Shown: in pieces, positions 7,778 to 16,310 of the stretch
Numbering within the stretch: the first letter of the stretch is position 1
Layout: the number at the start of each line of letters is the position of its first letter
NCBI RefSeq assembly: GCF_047314965.1
Contig: NZ_JBLBVK010000046.1
Coordinates: 52,499-116,498 of the forward strand
Length of the DNA: 64,000 bases
Reading direction: 5' to 3'
From: JAVJUV01 sp047314965
GTDB lineage: Bacteria > Pseudomonadota > Alphaproteobacteria > Rhodobacterales > Rhodobacteraceae
Translations under genes and position numbers: made by a program
Notes under the pieces: model-generated
What the model saw: only the letters and a program-made list of their open reading frames with translations
Database searches by the model: none
What the model was told of the DNA's origin: nothing

Positions 7778-8695
7778 CTACTTCCCCCAACTCAGCGCCA
7801 GAACGTCCAGATCGCGCGCCAGTTCCAAAAGCCGTGCGCGCGTCCTCTCCGACATCGGCTTCAGCGGATGACGCACGCGGTCGCTTCCGATCACGCCGCC
7901 CTCCGCGAACACCGTCTTGCAGGCTCGCAGACCGCATTGCCGGTTCTCATGGTTGATCAGGGGAAGGCAGCGCTGCCAGTGCGCAAGGGCGCCCTCCTTG
8001 TCGCCGGCAAGATACCGGGTGACAATGGGACGGATCTTTTCGGGAAACATCGCCGAAGACATGGTGCCGGTGCATCCCGCATCCAGATCGGCCAGCAGCG
8101 TGACCGCCTCCTCGCCGTCGAATGGGCCTGCGATGTGCTCTCCCGCCGCCTCGATCAGGGCCGCCAGCTTGTCTGCCGCGAAGGGGCATTCGATCTTCAG
8201 ATAGCTGACCGCATCCAGCTCGCGCGCCATACGGGCCAGCAGCGGCACGGAAAGCGTCACGCCGGACAACGGCGCGTCCTGCACCATGATCGGGATCGAG
8301 ATCGCCGCATCCACGGCAGCGAAATGCTCGAAGATCCCGGCGTCATCCGCCCTGAGGCCGGCCCCGTGATAAGGCGGCATCATCATCACCATCGACGCTC
8401 CCATGGCCTCTGCCGCCCGGGCCCGCTCCACCACGATACCCGTGTGGAAATGGCTGATCGTCACGATCACCGGCACGCGTCCCGCCACATGCTCGAGGCT
8501 CAGGCGCATCAGCGTCGCCCGTTCCTCGTCGGAGAGAACGAACTGTTCCGAATAGTTCGCGAGAATGCAGATCGCATCAGAGCCCTGGTCGATCATGCAA
8601 TCAAGAACCCGGCGCATCCCCTCCAGGTCCAGGCTGTCGTTGTCATGGAACGGCGTTGGAGCAACGGGCAGAATGCCGGTCAATGGTGTCTGCAT
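7778..8695 (-). CDS. DHDPS-family dehydratase, probably 2-keto-3-deoxy-L-arabinonate dehydratase
   Basis: The product is a 305-residue class I aldolase-fold protein. The Schiff-base lysine is Lys167 in VSYLKIECPF. The pattern ICILANYSEQFVLSDEER, MMPPYHGAGLRA, IPIMVQDAP and LINHENRQ is what I recall for L-2-keto-3-deoxyarabonate dehydratase of the non-phosphorylating L-arabinose route, which makes alpha-ketoglutarate semialdehyde. Other DHDPS relatives with similar motifs act on different keto acids, so the exact substrate is inferred. The start at 8695 has AGGAGGAAG upstream; an open extension to 8764 is not needed. It is transcribed in the same direction as the LacI gene upstream and may be its target. 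Confidence 0.75.
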   Translation of the reverse strand: MQTPLTGILPVAPTPFHDNDSLDLEGMRRVLDCMIDQGSDAICILANYSEQFVLSDEERATLMRLSLEHVAGRVPVIVTISHFHTGIVVERARAAEAMGASMVMMMPPYHGAGLRADDAGIFEHFAAVDAAISIPIMVQDAPLSGVTLSVPLLARMARELDAVSYLKIECPFAADKLAALIEAAGEHIAGPFDGEEAVTLLADLDAGCTGTMSSAMFPEKIRPIVTRYLAGDKEGALAHWQRCLPLINHENRQCGLRACKTVFAEGGVIGSDRVRHPLKPMSERTRARLLELARDLDVLALSWGK

Positions 8696-8777
8696 GGCGT
8701 AAGACTTCCTCCTGATTCTGGACCCAACTTGCACCCGCGGCCCCCGGCTGCCAAGTCGCCCCAATGACTGTAATGCT

Positions 8778-9806
8778 TCAGATGTTCTCGCGGGTGTAGA
8801 TATCGAAGCTCAGAAGGACACTCTCCGCTCCTCCCGTGCCATCGGACGTTTTCATCCGCACCATGCTGTCCAGCGTTTCACGCGCCATGCGCGCAAAGGG
8901 GTGGGCCAGAACCACCGTCAGCGTCCCGTCCAGCAAACCGCCGCGGGTCGAGTCCATCAGGTCATATCCGATCACCCGCAACGTCCCCGACCGACCCATG
9001 CCCCGGATCGCCGCAAGAGCCCCCGTGATCCCGCCCCCGCAGACATAAAGCCCCGCCATGTCGGGATGATCGGTCAGAAGCCGTTCGGTCATCTCGCGGG
9101 CGATGGCCGTCGACTCGAAGGTCGGCAATGGCTCCAGAACGGTAAACCCGCTCTCATGTTCCCGCAGGTAGGACCGGAAGCCGCTCTCCTGCATATCCTG
9201 GTTCCGGTAGCGGTGACTGCCGACAAGCACGCCGATCTTTCCGGGCTCCCGGCAGATATTCTCGAAGAACCATCCGACAGTACGCCCGACCTTCCAACTG
9301 TCGAGGCCGACAAAACCGATACTCGTCTGCGCGGTCAGCGGCGAAATCAAGGCCAGCACAGGCGTTCCCATTGCGGTCAAACGGTCGATCGCCGCGCTGA
9401 CGACCGGATGCTCGGCTGTCACCACGGCCAGCGCATCCGCGCGCGGACCAAGGTCAAGCATACGATCGGCGATGCGATCCGGCGACAGGTCGTTCATGAA
9501 CTCCAGAACCAGATCGATGTCCCGTCCTTCGTAAGCGGACGCGGCCTGACGCAGGTGCTCGGCGACCGCCTCGTAGAACTGGCGGCCGGGTTGTTGCAGC
9601 AGAACCACGAAACGGTCGCGCGGGCGTGCCGCGTCCACCCGACTTCGGATGGCTCCCACTCCGTAGAAGCCTATGTCGCGCGCGGCATCCAGAACACGCT
9701 GCATCGTCGGTTCGCGCACCTTGTCCGACCCCGCCAGAACGCGGTTGACGGTCGAAGGCGAAACGCCGGCCGCAGTTGCCAGATCCCTGATTGTCGGACG
9801 TGCCAT
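8778..9806 (-). CDS. LacI-family transcriptional regulator
   Basis: The product has 342 residues. The N-terminal HTH and hinge, TIRDLATAAGVSPSTVNRVL followed by VREPTMQRVLDAA, are classic LacI features. The remainder is a sugar-binding PBP-like domain (YEAVAEHLRQAA, IGVLVGSHRYRNQ, GGGITGALAAIRGMG, VIGYDLMDSTRGGL). GGGGAG precedes the ATG at 9806. It sits upstream of the keto-acid dehydratase on the same strand and divergent from the hydroxylase/moc/iol block. It could therefore control either a sugar-acid pathway or the inositol block; the divergent spacer holds a direct repeat of ATGAAACA. Confidence 0.85.
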   Translation of the reverse strand: MARPTIRDLATAAGVSPSTVNRVLAGSDKVREPTMQRVLDAARDIGFYGVGAIRSRVDAARPRDRFVVLLQQPGRQFYEAVAEHLRQAASAYEGRDIDLVLEFMNDLSPDRIADRMLDLGPRADALAVVTAEHPVVSAAIDRLTAMGTPVLALISPLTAQTSIGFVGLDSWKVGRTVGWFFENICREPGKIGVLVGSHRYRNQDMQESGFRSYLREHESGFTVLEPLPTFESTAIAREMTERLLTDHPDMAGLYVCGGGITGALAAIRGMGRSGTLRVIGYDLMDSTRGGLLDGTLTVVLAHPFARMARETLDSMVRMKTSDGTGGAESVLLSFDIYTRENI

Positions 9807-9855
9807 GTTGGCGCTCCCCGGTTCTGTATCATTTTATGTCATTTGATTGCAGAAA

Positions 9856-9872
9856 ATGAAACAGATGAAACA
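9856..9872. promoter_or_regulatory. Direct repeat ATGAAACA in the LacI/hydroxylase divergent spacer, possible operator
   Basis: ATGAAACAG is followed immediately by ATGAAACAA, two copies nine bases apart, in an AT-rich part of the 166-base divergent intergenic region. The repeat and position are seen; operator function is inferred. Confidence 0.35.
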
Positions 9873-9972
9873 AAATACTTCCCCGTGCCGCGCGGTATTG
9901 GTGAAGCGAGGAAGGCTCTGACAAACTGCCCGAGGGACGCAGACCGAGTCGGCGCGTCCCTGGGAGGACATC

Positions 9973-10998
9973 ATGGACGATCTCGCCTTCGGCACGCGCG
10001 ACAAGCGCGGCAACTGGGCGCCGAGCGAACCGCTCGACATTGCGCCTTTCTGGACATTGCGCCCCAGCCCGAGCCGGATCCTGCACTGGGTTCCCGGTTA
10101 TTTCTTTCCGTGGAACCTGTCCTTCGCCCTTTTTTCCCTCGCCTATTGGTTCTGGATTCTGCCGCCCCTCGACACCATGCAGACACTCTCATGGGGATGG
10201 GCGCTCTACCTTTATGCAGTGAACATCATCGCCGTCTGCCTCTGGTACGGAGCCTTCGAGTTACGCCTTTACTGGCAGCGCGCCCAGGGCACACGCTTCA
10301 AATACAACGCGAAGTTTCCCGCCGAACATCCGAACGACGCCTTCTGGTTCCGCCACCAGGTCATCGACAGTGTTCTGCGGACCCTGCTCTTCGGCGTGAC
10401 CGTCTGGACCGCCCTGCAGGTGCTGGTCTTCTGGGTCTTTGCTAATGGCTGGGTTCCCTGGCTCGGCTTCGCCGAACACCCGGTCTACCTGGCCCTCCTC
10501 GCGCTGCTCGTCCCGGTCATCCACGAGTTTCACTTCTTCTGCATTCATCGCCTGATCCACACGCCGTTCCTCTACAAATGGGTCCATTCGGTGCATCACA
10601 ACTCGATCAACCCAAGCCCGTGGTCCTCGCTCGCCATGCATCCGGTCGAACACGCGCTCTATTTCAGCACAGCGCTCTGGCACCTCGTGATCCCCTCGAA
10701 CCCTCTTCTCGCGCTGTACCAACTGCATTTTGCGGGGTTCGGCGCGATCCCCGGCCACGTGGGCTTCGACAAGATGGAGGTGACCGACGACATCGCCGTC
10801 GATAGCCACGCCTACGGCCATTACCTCCACCACAAGTATTTCGAGGTGAACTACGGCGACGGCCTAGTGCCCTTGGACAAGGTTTTCGGCACGTGGCACG
10901 ACGGCTCGAAAGAAGCGGACGAACGGATGAAGGAACGCTTCCGCCGCAAAAAGGAACGCGCGGCCACGCGCAAGACCGCAGGAACCCAGAGACAATGA
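9973..10998 (+). CDS. Sterol desaturase/fatty acid hydroxylase-family membrane di-iron oxygenase
   Basis: The product has 341 residues with hydrophobic segments near the N-terminus (about 45-70) and in the middle (about 125-180). The di-iron histidine clusters of the superfamily are present: HEFHFFCIHRLIH at 184-196, HSVHH at 205-209 and HYLHH at 283-287. The family inserts oxygen or desaturates using electrons from a ferredoxin or cytochrome. Here a MocE-type Rieske ferredoxin lies two genes downstream and a MocA-like dehydrogenase overlaps its stop by four bases. That combination suggests an oxygenase acting on an inositol derivative, in analogy to the MocD/MocE rhizopine demethylase, rather than on sterols. 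The C-terminus is highly basic. GGAGG precedes the ATG. Confidence 0.8.
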   Translation: MDDLAFGTRDKRGNWAPSEPLDIAPFWTLRPSPSRILHWVPGYFFPWNLSFALFSLAYWFWILPPLDTMQTLSWGWALYLYAVNIIAVCLWYGAFELRLYWQRAQGTRFKYNAKFPAEHPNDAFWFRHQVIDSVLRTLLFGVTVWTALQVLVFWVFANGWVPWLGFAEHPVYLALLALLVPVIHEFHFFCIHRLIHTPFLYKWVHSVHHNSINPSPWSSLAMHPVEHALYFSTALWHLVIPSNPLLALYQLHFAGFGAIPGHVGFDKMEVTDDIAVDSHAYGHYLHHKYFEVNYGDGLVPLDKVFGTWHDGSKEADERMKERFRRKKERAATRKTAGTQRQ

Positions 10999-12002
10999 CA
11001 ATACGCCTTGCCATCATCGGCGCAGGAATAATGGGCGCCGATCACGCCCGGATCTTTGCCAACGACATTCCGGGCACCAGCCTTTCGGTGATCTGCGATG
11101 CCTCCGAGGCCCGCGCCCGGGAAATCGCCAAAGTGACCGGAGCGGCGGATATCGCGACCGATCCTCACGCCAGCATCAAGCGCCAGGATGTGGACGCCGT
11201 GCTGATTGCCAGCCCCGACGCCACCCACGCGGACCTGACGCTGGCCTGCATCGCCGCGGGCAAGCCCGTTCTCTGCGAGAAGCCGCTGGCCCCCACCACC
11301 GGCGAATGTCAGCGCATCATCGAGGCCGAGGTCGCGGCGGGCCGGCAGCTCGTACAGGTGGGCTACATGCGCCGCTTCGATCCCGCCTACACGGAAATGA
11401 AGGCCGCTCTGGATGGCGGAACGCTGGGCCGCGCGATTATGATGCACAACTTCCACCGCAACGTAGAGGTGCCGCCCTGGTTCACCGGCGCCATGGCGAT
11501 CACCAACTCGGCGCCCCATGAATTCGATGCCGCCCGTTTCGTCCTTGGCGCCGACATCCGCAGCATCTCCGCCTCACAGCCGCGCAGGACCGACGATCTG
11601 GTCGCGCCGGTCGTCATGATCCTGCGGACCACCGATGACCAGCTTGTCACGATCGAGGTCAACAACAACGCCGCCTACGGTTACGACGTCCGGGGTGAAC
11701 TGGTCGGCGAACGCGCCTCCGTCACCCTCGGCGCGCCGGTCTGGAGCCGGACCCACGCGAACTTTGGTGCGACCGAGACCTATGCCGCTGACTGGCGCCC
11801 CCGTTTCGCCGATGCCTACCGCTTGCAGAACCACGCGTTCGTCCGCTTCGTCGAAACCGGCCAGCCCTCTGCCGTTGCCGCGAACGCCTGGGACGGCATG
11901 CTCTCGACCCTGATCGCGGACAAAGGCTGTGAGGCGCTGGCAAGCGGCGCAACGGTGTCCATCGAGACGCCCGACGCTCCCGAACTCTACAAAACCGCCT
12001 GA
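10995..12002 (+). CDS. Gfo/Idh/MocA-family dehydrogenase, inositol or inosamine type
   Basis: The product has 335 residues. The Rossmann motif GAGIMGADHARIF opens the NAD(P) domain, and the family CEKPLA motif (residue about 95) precedes a substrate domain with YMRRFDPAYTEMK and the helix NSAPHEFDAARFVLG, where the His and Asp of the 'H.iD' motif bind the polyol. It would oxidise a ring hydroxyl of an inositol or scyllo-inosamine with NAD. The start ATG 10995 overlaps the hydroxylase stop (ATGA), showing translational coupling. Placement between a hydroxylase and a MocE ferredoxin favours a MocA-like role. Confidence 0.8.
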   Translation: MTIRLAIIGAGIMGADHARIFANDIPGTSLSVICDASEARAREIAKVTGAADIATDPHASIKRQDVDAVLIASPDATHADLTLACIAAGKPVLCEKPLAPTTGECQRIIEAEVAAGRQLVQVGYMRRFDPAYTEMKAALDGGTLGRAIMMHNFHRNVEVPPWFTGAMAITNSAPHEFDAARFVLGADIRSISASQPRRTDDLVAPVVMILRTTDDQLVTIEVNNNAAYGYDVRGELVGERASVTLGAPVWSRTHANFGATETYAADWRPRFADAYRLQNHAFVRFVETGQPSAVAANAWDGMLSTLIADKGCEALASGATVSIETPDAPELYKTA

Positions 12003-12029
12003 CAGGCCATCACATACGGACAGAATGGA

Positions 12030-12338
12030 ATGCCCTGGATCGACGCCTGCTCCGCCGAAGACATAGACACCGAAGACGTGATCCGCTTCGATCACGGCGG
12101 GCGCACGTTCGCGATCTACCGCAACCATGAAGGCGCTTATTTCTGCACCGACGGGCTCTGCACACATGAAGACGTACATCTGGCCGACGGCCTTGTCGTC
12201 GAGAATACGATCGAGTGTCCGAAGCACGCCAGCATCTTCGACTTCACCACCGGCGAGGTCGAAACCCCGCCTGCCTGCGAAAACCTAGGCACCCATCCGA
12301 CACGTTCGGAAAATGGCCGCGTGCTTGTTGAGCTGTAA
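12030..12338 (+). CDS. MocE-type Rieske [2Fe-2S] ferredoxin
   Basis: The product has 102 residues. The Rieske cluster ligands are visible as Cys44-x-His46 in CTHEDVHL and Cys63-x-x-His66 in CPKHASIFD. Such small ferredoxins pass electrons to non-haem oxygenases; MocE in the rhizopine pathway partners an oxygenase that demethylates 3-O-methyl-scyllo-inosamine. Here the nearest oxygenase is the di-iron hydroxylase two genes upstream. No dedicated ferredoxin reductase is visible in the window. It probably forms an operon with the flanking genes. Confidence 0.85.
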   Translation: MPWIDACSAEDIDTEDVIRFDHGGRTFAIYRNHEGAYFCTDGLCTHEDVHLADGLVVENTIECPKHASIFDFTTGEVETPPACENLGTHPTRSENGRVLVEL

Positions 12339-12439
12339 CCCGATGCTTCACCTCCCCCTATCGCTCCGTGTAAGCACGGATCAACCTCTCCCCGTCCGGC
12401 GCGATCCGGACAGGCGTTCAGTCTGAAAGGAACAATGAA

Positions 12440-13423
12440 ATGAAAGTCGGTCTTCTTGGCGCTGGCCGCATCGGCCAGGTCCACGCAGTCAGCATCGCCG
12501 GACACCCGGAGAGTACACTCGCCGCAGTCTCGGACGTGCACGCTCCGGCAGCCGAAGCGCTTGCCGCGAAATTCGGCGCTGAAGTTCGGAGTTCAGACGA
12601 GATCATCGCGGATGACAGCATCGACGCCGTGCTCATCGCGACATCGACCGATACGCATTCCGGACTGATCGAAGCGGCAACGGCCGCAGGCAAGGCCGTG
12701 CTCTGTGAAAAACCCGTGGATCTCAGCCTTGAACGCGCCCGCGCCTGTCTTGCAGTCGCCCAGAAAAACGGCCAACCCGTGATGATCGGCTTCAACCGCC
12801 GGTTCGACCCCAGCTTCGCGGCGCTCAAATCCGCCTTCGACGCGGGCGAAATCGGCAAAGGCGAGCTTCTGGCCGTCACCTCATTCGACCCCGGCCCGCC
12901 GCCGATGGCCTATGTGAAGGTCTCGGGCGGCATCTTCCGCGACATGATGATCCACGACTTCGACATCTGCCAGTGGCTCATGGGCGGCACACCTGAAACC
13001 GTCACCGCCAAGGCCAGCTCGCTCGTCGATCCGGAGATCGGCAAGGCAGGCGATTTCGACACGGCCGTCGTCACCCTGACCTATTCCGACGGGCGTATCG
13101 CCACGATCCGCAACTCGCGCCGTGCCGCCTTCGGTTACGATCAGCGGATAGAGTATCTCGGCTCCGAAGGCATGCTCGAAGCGAAGAACATGCTGGAAAA
13201 CCAGCTCGTGAAATCAACCGCAGCGGGCGTGACTGGCGCCAAGCCGATGCATTTCTTCCTCGAACGCTACATGCCCGCCTACGCCGCCGAATGGGACGCC
13301 TTCATGAAGGCTGTCGCCAGCGGCGCACGCATGCCCGTGACGCTGGAAGAAGGCGTCGCGGCGCTGGCAGTTGCCGAGGCGGCGACAGAATCCGCCAAAA
13401 CCGGCAAGACCATTACCTTGTGA
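12440..13423 (+). CDS. iolG: Inositol 2-dehydrogenase
   Basis: The product is a 327-residue Gfo/Idh/MocA dehydrogenase with GAGRIGQVHA at 7-16, CEKPVD near residue 95, FNRRFDPSF near 115, and MIHDFDICQWLMGG carrying the catalytic His and Asp. This set is typical of bacterial IolG, which oxidises myo-inositol to 2-keto-myo-inositol with NAD. It is followed 27 bases later by iolC and then iolB, which supports the assignment. GAAAGGAAC lies before the ATG. A second paralogue (10995-12002) lies just upstream and may act on a stereoisomer or amino derivative. Confidence 0.88.
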   Translation: MKVGLLGAGRIGQVHAVSIAGHPESTLAAVSDVHAPAAEALAAKFGAEVRSSDEIIADDSIDAVLIATSTDTHSGLIEAATAAGKAVLCEKPVDLSLERARACLAVAQKNGQPVMIGFNRRFDPSFAALKSAFDAGEIGKGELLAVTSFDPGPPPMAYVKVSGGIFRDMMIHDFDICQWLMGGTPETVTAKASSLVDPEIGKAGDFDTAVVTLTYSDGRIATIRNSRRAAFGYDQRIEYLGSEGMLEAKNMLENQLVKSTAAGVTGAKPMHFFLERYMPAYAAEWDAFMKAVASGARMPVTLEEGVAALAVAEAATESAKTGKTITL

Positions 13424-13450
13424 CAGGGTTGAAAAAGCGCGTGTAAGCCC

Positions 13451-15343
13451 ATGAAGGACCTCGATCTCATCACCATCGGCCGCTCCAGCGTCGATCTCTA
13501 CGGCACCCAGGTCGGCGGCCGTCTTGAAGACATGGGCTCGTTCGAAAAGTACATCGGCGGCAGCCCCACCAACATCGCCTGCGGCACCGCAAGGCTGGGG
13601 CTGAAATCGGCGGTCATCACCGGGGTCGGCAACGAACACATGGGCCGCTTCATCGTTGAGCAGTTGCAGAGCGAGGGCGTGAATACGGACGGGGTCAAGA
13701 CCGACCCCGACCGCCTGACCGCCCTCGTTCTTCTCGGCATCCGCGACCAGGAGCAGTTCCCGCTGATCTTCTACCGCGAGAACTGCGCCGACATGGGGTT
13801 GACCGTCGACGACATCGACCCCGCGTTCATTCACCGCGCCCGGGCCGTGGTCGCCACCGGCACGCACTTAAGCCACCCGCAGGTCGAGGCCGCCACGATC
13901 AAGGCCCTGGAGATCGCGCGCGCAGCCGGCATGCAGACGGCGCTCGACATCGACTACCGTCCTAACCTTTGGGGCGTGGCGGGGCACGGCGACGGCGAAA
14001 GCCGTTTCGTCGAAAGTGCGCGGGTCACGGCTAAACTGCAATCGACCCTGCATCTCTTCGACCTGATCGTCGGCACGGAGGAGGAATTCCACATCGCGGG
14101 CGGCACGACCGACACCGTCGCGGCGCTCCGCGCCGTGCGCGCTGTCTCGAAAGCCACGCTCGTCTGCAAGCGAGGCGCGATCGGCGCGGTTGCGTTCACC
14201 GGCGACATCGCCGACAGCCTCGACGAAGGCGAAGCCGGTCCCGGCTTTCCGATCGAGGTCTTCAACGTACTGGGCGCGGGCGACGGCTTCATGTCGGGCC
14301 TCTTGAAGGGATGGCTCGACGGCGAAGACTGGCCAACGGCGCTCAAATACGCCAACGCCTGTGGCGCATTCGCGGTCAGCCGCCACGGCTGCACGCCTGC
14401 CTACCCCTCATGGGAAGAACTCCAGTTCTTCTTCAAGCGCGGGATCAGGCGGCCGGACCTCAGGAACGATACCGAACTGGAACAGGTCCACTGGGCTACA
14501 AACCGCAAGGGCGACTGGCCGGTGATGCGCGTCTTCGCCTTCGATCACCGCGCACAACTCGAAGCGATCGACGGCGCAACGCCGGAAAGGATCGGTCATT
14601 TCAAGACTCTCTGCCTTGAGGCTGCACTTGCGGTCGCCGACGGTCAGCCCGGCCACGGAATTCTCTGCGACAGCCGCCTGGGCCGCCAGGCGCTCTACCG
14701 CGCTGCCGGAACCGGACTCTGGATCGGACGTCCCGTCGAATGGCCCGGATCGCGACCCCTGATGCTGGAACCCGAGATCGGCCCGGATTTCGGCGGCCTC
14801 GCCCAGTGGCCCCGAACCCAGGTTGTCAAATGCCTCTGCTTCGCGCACCCGGACGACGACGCGGAAACCTGGGCTGCACAGGAAGCGACCGTGCTGCGTC
14901 TCTTCCACGCTGCCCGGAGGAACGGGCTCGAATTCCTGCTCGAAGTGATCCCCTCCAAGGTAGGCCCCGTCGACGACGGCACGACAGCGCAGGTGATCCA
15001 GCGGTTCTACGATCTGGGCGTCTACCCCGACTGGTGGAAGCTGGAACCCTTCAGCACAGACACCGCCTGGGCAAACGCGGTCAACGCCATCGACCGGAAC
15101 GACCCGCGGACTCGCGGCATCGTCGTCCTCGGCCTCGACGCGCCCGAGGACGAACTCGCCGCGTCCTTCGCGCTGGCCGCAAGACAGCCACTGGTTAGGG
15201 GCTTCGCGGTCGGCCGCACCATTTTCGCCGCCCCGGCCCGCGACTGGATGGCAGGCAGAATCGGCGACGCCGAAGCCGTCGCTCGCATGACAGACAATTA
15301 CGCAAGGCTCTGCGGCATCTGGAACGAAGCGCGGGCCGGGTGA
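13451..15343 (+). CDS. iolC: 5-dehydro-2-deoxygluconokinase fused to a DUF2090 aldolase-like domain
   Basis: The product has 630 residues and two domains. Residues about 1-320 are a PfkB/ribokinase-fold kinase: GRSSVDLYGTQVGG at the start, YIGGSPTNIACGTARLG, LDIDYRPNLW, and the catalytic NVLGAGDGFMSGLLKG around 275, where the Asp is the base. It phosphorylates 2-deoxy-5-keto-gluconate. Residues about 325-625 form a TIM-barrel-like DUF2090 domain (VMRVFAFDHRAQLE, then DPRTRGIVVLGLDAPEDE) common in proteobacterial IolC fusions. The fused domain resembles class I aldolases and may act on the kinase product, which is an inference. No separate iolJ is seen. Confidence 0.88.
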   Translation: MKDLDLITIGRSSVDLYGTQVGGRLEDMGSFEKYIGGSPTNIACGTARLGLKSAVITGVGNEHMGRFIVEQLQSEGVNTDGVKTDPDRLTALVLLGIRDQEQFPLIFYRENCADMGLTVDDIDPAFIHRARAVVATGTHLSHPQVEAATIKALEIARAAGMQTALDIDYRPNLWGVAGHGDGESRFVESARVTAKLQSTLHLFDLIVGTEEEFHIAGGTTDTVAALRAVRAVSKATLVCKRGAIGAVAFTGDIADSLDEGEAGPGFPIEVFNVLGAGDGFMSGLLKGWLDGEDWPTALKYANACGAFAVSRHGCTPAYPSWEELQFFFKRGIRRPDLRNDTELEQVHWATNRKGDWPVMRVFAFDHRAQLEAIDGATPERIGHFKTLCLEAALAVADGQPGHGILCDSRLGRQALYRAAGTGLWIGRPVEWPGSRPLMLEPEIGPDFGGLAQWPRTQVVKCLCFAHPDDDAETWAAQEATVLRLFHAARRNGLEFLLEVIPSKVGPVDDGTTAQVIQRFYDLGVYPDWWKLEPFSTDTAWANAVNAIDRNDPRTRGIVVLGLDAPEDELAASFALAARQPLVRGFAVGRTIFAAPARDWMAGRIGDAEAVARMTDNYARLCGIWNEARAG

Positions 15344-15421
15344 CGCCACACCATTGACACCGGGAGCACCGGGGGCAGAAATGCGCCTGCCCTCGCGCTC
15401 TTGCCACGGAAAGGACGAACC

Positions 15422-16228
15422 ATGCCCGATCTCCTGCTCAAACCCTTCGGAACCCATGGCAAGGTCCACCATGTCACGCCAGAGACCGCGGGCTGGCGCT
15501 ATGTGGGCTTTTCCCTCTACCGGCTCCGCGCCGGAGAGACCGCGGCCGAGGCGACAGGCGGGAACGAGGTGATCCTTGTCATGGTCGAAGGCAAAGCCGC
15601 CTTCACCGGCGCCGGGCGGGACTGGGGCGTTCTGGGCGACCGGATGAGCGTCTTCGAGAAGACCCCACCCCACTCGCTCTATCTTCCGAATGGCACAGAG
15701 TGGCAGGCAACCGCCGAAACGGACTGCACCATCGCCGTCTGCGCCGCCCCCGGCAAAGGCGGACACGAGGCGCGCCGGATCGGCCCCGACGGCATCACCC
15801 TAACCGAACGCGGCAAGGGCACGAACACGCGGCTGATCAACAACATCGCCATGGAGAACGAGGATTTCTGCGACTCGCTTCTCGTGACGGAAGTCTTCAC
15901 TCCTGCGGGGCACTGGTCCTCCTATCCCAGCCACCGACACGACGAGGACGACTTCCCGCGCATCACCTACCTGGAGGAGACCTATTACCACCGGTTGAAC
16001 CCTGCCTCGGGCTTCGGGATCCAGCGCGTCTATACCGATGACGGGCGGCTGGACGAGACGATGGCGGTCTCGGACGGCGACGTGGTGCTGGTGCCGCGCG
16101 GGCATCACCCCTGCGGCGCGCCCTATGGCTTCGAGTTGTATTATCTGAACGTCATGGCCGGCCCGTTGCGGAAATGGCGTTTCGTTCCCGCGCCCGAGGT
16201 CGAATGGATCATGAAACGCGACGCCTGA
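15422..16228 (+). CDS. iolB: 5-deoxy-glucuronate isomerase
   Basis: The product has 268 residues and the IolB bicupin architecture. The metal-binding residues appear in SSYPSHRHDEDDFPRITYLE (two His, then acidic) and in the later HHPCGAPYGFELYYLNVMAG. IolB isomerises 5-deoxy-glucuronate to 2-deoxy-5-keto-gluconate, the substrate of the IolC kinase encoded just upstream. AAGGA precedes ATG 15422; an in-frame upstream ATG at 15401 is not needed. iolD and iolE, needed for a complete pathway, are not in this window. Confidence 0.9.
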   Translation: MPDLLLKPFGTHGKVHHVTPETAGWRYVGFSLYRLRAGETAAEATGGNEVILVMVEGKAAFTGAGRDWGVLGDRMSVFEKTPPHSLYLPNGTEWQATAETDCTIAVCAAPGKGGHEARRIGPDGITLTERGKGTNTRLINNIAMENEDFCDSLLVTEVFTPAGHWSSYPSHRHDEDDFPRITYLEETYYHRLNPASGFGIQRVYTDDGRLDETMAVSDGDVVLVPRGHHPCGAPYGFELYYLNVMAGPLRKWRFVPAPEVEWIMKRDA

Positions 16229-16310
16229 GCCTGGCTATCAATGGAAAAACCGTGACAGCCAAGCGACTTGCAGCGCATAGTCGCGCAAATATCAAGAACA
16301 GGAACCACCG

